NCBI GenBank assembly: GCA_021731385.1
Contig: JAKFXM010000022.1
Location: 1-6,165 of the forward strand
Origin: Methanobacteriota archaeon
GTDB lineage: Archaea > Altiarchaeota > Altiarchaeia > IMC4 > QMZM01
Length of the DNA: 6,165 bases
Reading direction: 5' to 3'
A program made the translations under genes and the position numbers. This document shows, piece after piece, positions 4,937 to 6,165 of this stretch; positions within the stretch are counted from its first letter, which is position 1, and every line of letters begins with the position of its first letter. The notes under the pieces are model-generated. The model did not search any database and was not told the origin of the DNA. It saw nothing but the letters and a program-made list of their open reading frames with translations.

Positions 4937-6165
4937 TGTTTATCACCATAAAAATCTTTCAAATCAAATAAGAAGACATTCGGCTCTTTAAATTCTTCCT
5001 TAAAGTTCTTGGCAAATATGGCGTAATATTCGTTTCTTTTACTATTGTTCCACAGGACGAATTTTGCCTTTTCTCTCAATTCCCTCAATATTTTCTTACC
5101 ATCAGCCTTTTCATGCCATTTGCATTCTACAAATGCTATATCTTTGGTCTGCTCGTTAATGGCTATCATATCTATCTCCTTATCCTTGTGCCACCATCTA
5201 CCTACCCAATTGAAATTAAAGGGAAGTTTTACTTCTTTTGACTTTATAAGTTCCATAACCAATTGCTCAAACATTATACCGTAATAGGCATTAAGTTGAG
5301 AAACAAGTCTTGAAGATACCTCATCTACGAGACCTATTTCAAGGTCAGATAGGGTTGGATACACAAACCTGAACCAAAAATTAAATAACGGCTCATTTAT
5401 GGCATAAATGCCTCTTTTTCTCTGTCCTAATGGCAATATATATCTTATTAGTTGTGTTTCCTCCAGTACAGAAATATATTTTGAAAGATTGCCTTTTTCC
5501 ACTCCGGTTGCTGATGATAATTCCCCTTGCGTATTATAACCCAATGACAGATATTTTAAAATAAGCATATAGGTTTTTGGTTCTCTGAATTCTTCCCTAA
5601 GTATTATCTTAGGTTCATTATAAAGGATTTCCCCCTTTGTCAATATCTTCTTCTTTATGTTTTCATCAACAGAAAGATTTGGGTCTATCTGGGACAAATA
5701 AAATGGTGTACCACCAAAAATAGTCCATATCTTTATGATTTCTTCAATAGAAAATTTTTTGAGCATACCTCTTACATTTTTGAAGTTAAATGGTTCAACC
5801 TTCCATTCGCCGGTTCTTCTTCCATAAAGTGGTGCCCTATAGGCTAAGACCTCAGTTTCCATCATACCTATACTTGAGCCACAGAGCAGTAAAAATATAT
5901 TTTTGTCTTTTAGCAATTCATCCCAAATTTTTTGAAAGGTTGAAACTATTCCTCTTTCAACTTCTATTAGGTATGGAAATTCATCAATAACGATGACTAT
6001 CCTTCTGTCCTTGATCTCATCAATCAAATATTTGAACAAATCAAAAAAGGAGTTAGTGTCTAATCTCAGAAAATATTCTTTGTTTGTGATTTCATAGAAT
6101 TTTCTTTTAACCTCCTTAATATTTTCTATCAAACTATCCCGGGTGCACAGGATATAGATATTTTT
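4933..6165 (-). CDS. Archaeal AAA-type ATPase with DUF234 C-terminal domain (5' end outside window)
   Basis: Partial gene; the frame is open to the right edge, reading KNIYILCTRDSLIENIKEV, so the TTG at 6132 is not the true start. The nucleotide-binding Walker A loop lies beyond the window. Residues here are counted from that TTG. RIVIVIDEFPYLIE (44-57) is Walker B with D50/E51, and NIFLLLCGSSIGMME (78-92) is the sensor-1 strand. Residues about 190-245 form a winged helix (ELSSATGVEKGNLSKYISVL). The C-terminal part fits DUF234 (PF03008), which has a PD-(D/E)xK nuclease-like fold: E289, D321 in KDKEID, and E336-K338 in FVECKWH are all present. These ATPases are abundant in archaea and their role is not settled; DNA binding or cleavage is plausible. 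The gene precedes the antiporter with an ATGA overlap. Confidence 0.88.
   Translation of the reverse strand, partial: KNIYILCTRDSLIENIKEVKRKFYEITNKEYFLRLDTNSFFDLFKYLIDEIKDRRIVIVIDEFPYLIEVERGIVSTFQKIWDELLKDKNIFLLLCGSSIGMMETEVLAYRAPLYGRRTGEWKVEPFNFKNVRGMLKKFSIEEIIKIWTIFGGTPFYLSQIDPNLSVDENIKKKILTKGEILYNEPKIILREEFREPKTYMLILKYLSLGYNTQGELSSATGVEKGNLSKYISVLEETQLIRYILPLGQRKRGIYAINEPLFNFWFRFVYPTLSDLEIGLVDEVSSRLVSQLNAYYGIMFEQLVMELIKSKEVKLPFNFNWVGRWWHKDKEIDMIAINEQTKDIAFVECKWHEKADGKKILRELREKAKFVLWNNSKRNEYYAIFAKNFKEEFKEPNVFLFDLKDFYGDKQ
4942..4947 (-). promoter_or_regulatory. Ribosome binding site GGTGAT for the antiporter
   Basis: On the - strand GGTGAT is followed by AAACA and the ATG at 4936-4934. It lies within the last codons of the upstream ATPase gene, which supports both the start choice and translational coupling. 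Confidence 0.7.

Overview
The window is AT-rich DNA that looks archaeal. Several starts are preceded by GGTGAT or GTGAT, which match the archaeal 16S anti-Shine-Dalgarno end. The protein types also fit: a secreted beta-helix plus NHL-propeller protein with a Thr/Ser linker, a DUF234-type archaeal ATPase, and a small coiled-coil plus PIN-domain set. This mix is common in DPANN and some euryarchaeal genomes, but no marker gene here fixes the lineage.

Layout. Left, + strand: a surface protein (signal peptide, NosD-like beta-helix, Thr/Ser stalk, six NHL blades) that ends in a short GWNLISIPVEP tail (to 1726). Middle, + strand, 1725-2783: a roughly 1.1 kb cassette with two small charged proteins and a PIN-domain gene that is broken twice. 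A nearly perfect 64-nt direct repeat bounds the cassette (1661-1724 and 2784-2847, 63/64 identical). The repeat is the 3' end of the surface-protein gene, and its second copy runs directly into the start codon of a PfkB-family kinase (2846-3760). Right, - strand: a CPA-type cation/proton antiporter (4936-3725) and, upstream of it in the same operon, a DUF234-type ATPase that runs off the right edge (6165-4933).

Most unusual structure. The PIN gene is interrupted by a 121-nt insert made of four tightly packed hairpins in two related pairs. Within each pair the outer stem and the trailing linker are conserved, while the inner arms differ in sequence but stay complementary. A CAAGAAA repeat flanks the insert, and removing exactly 121 nt restores the PIN reading frame. 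A separate one-base loss just after the ATG also breaks the gene.

How the genes relate. Before the cassette arrived, the surface-protein gene and the kinase gene were probably adjacent with an ATGA stop/start overlap. The ATPase and antiporter genes are still coupled by such an overlap. The kinase and antiporter genes converge and overlap by 36 bp, leaving no room for a spacer terminator. Nothing in the sequence ties the kinase, antiporter and ATPase to a single pathway.
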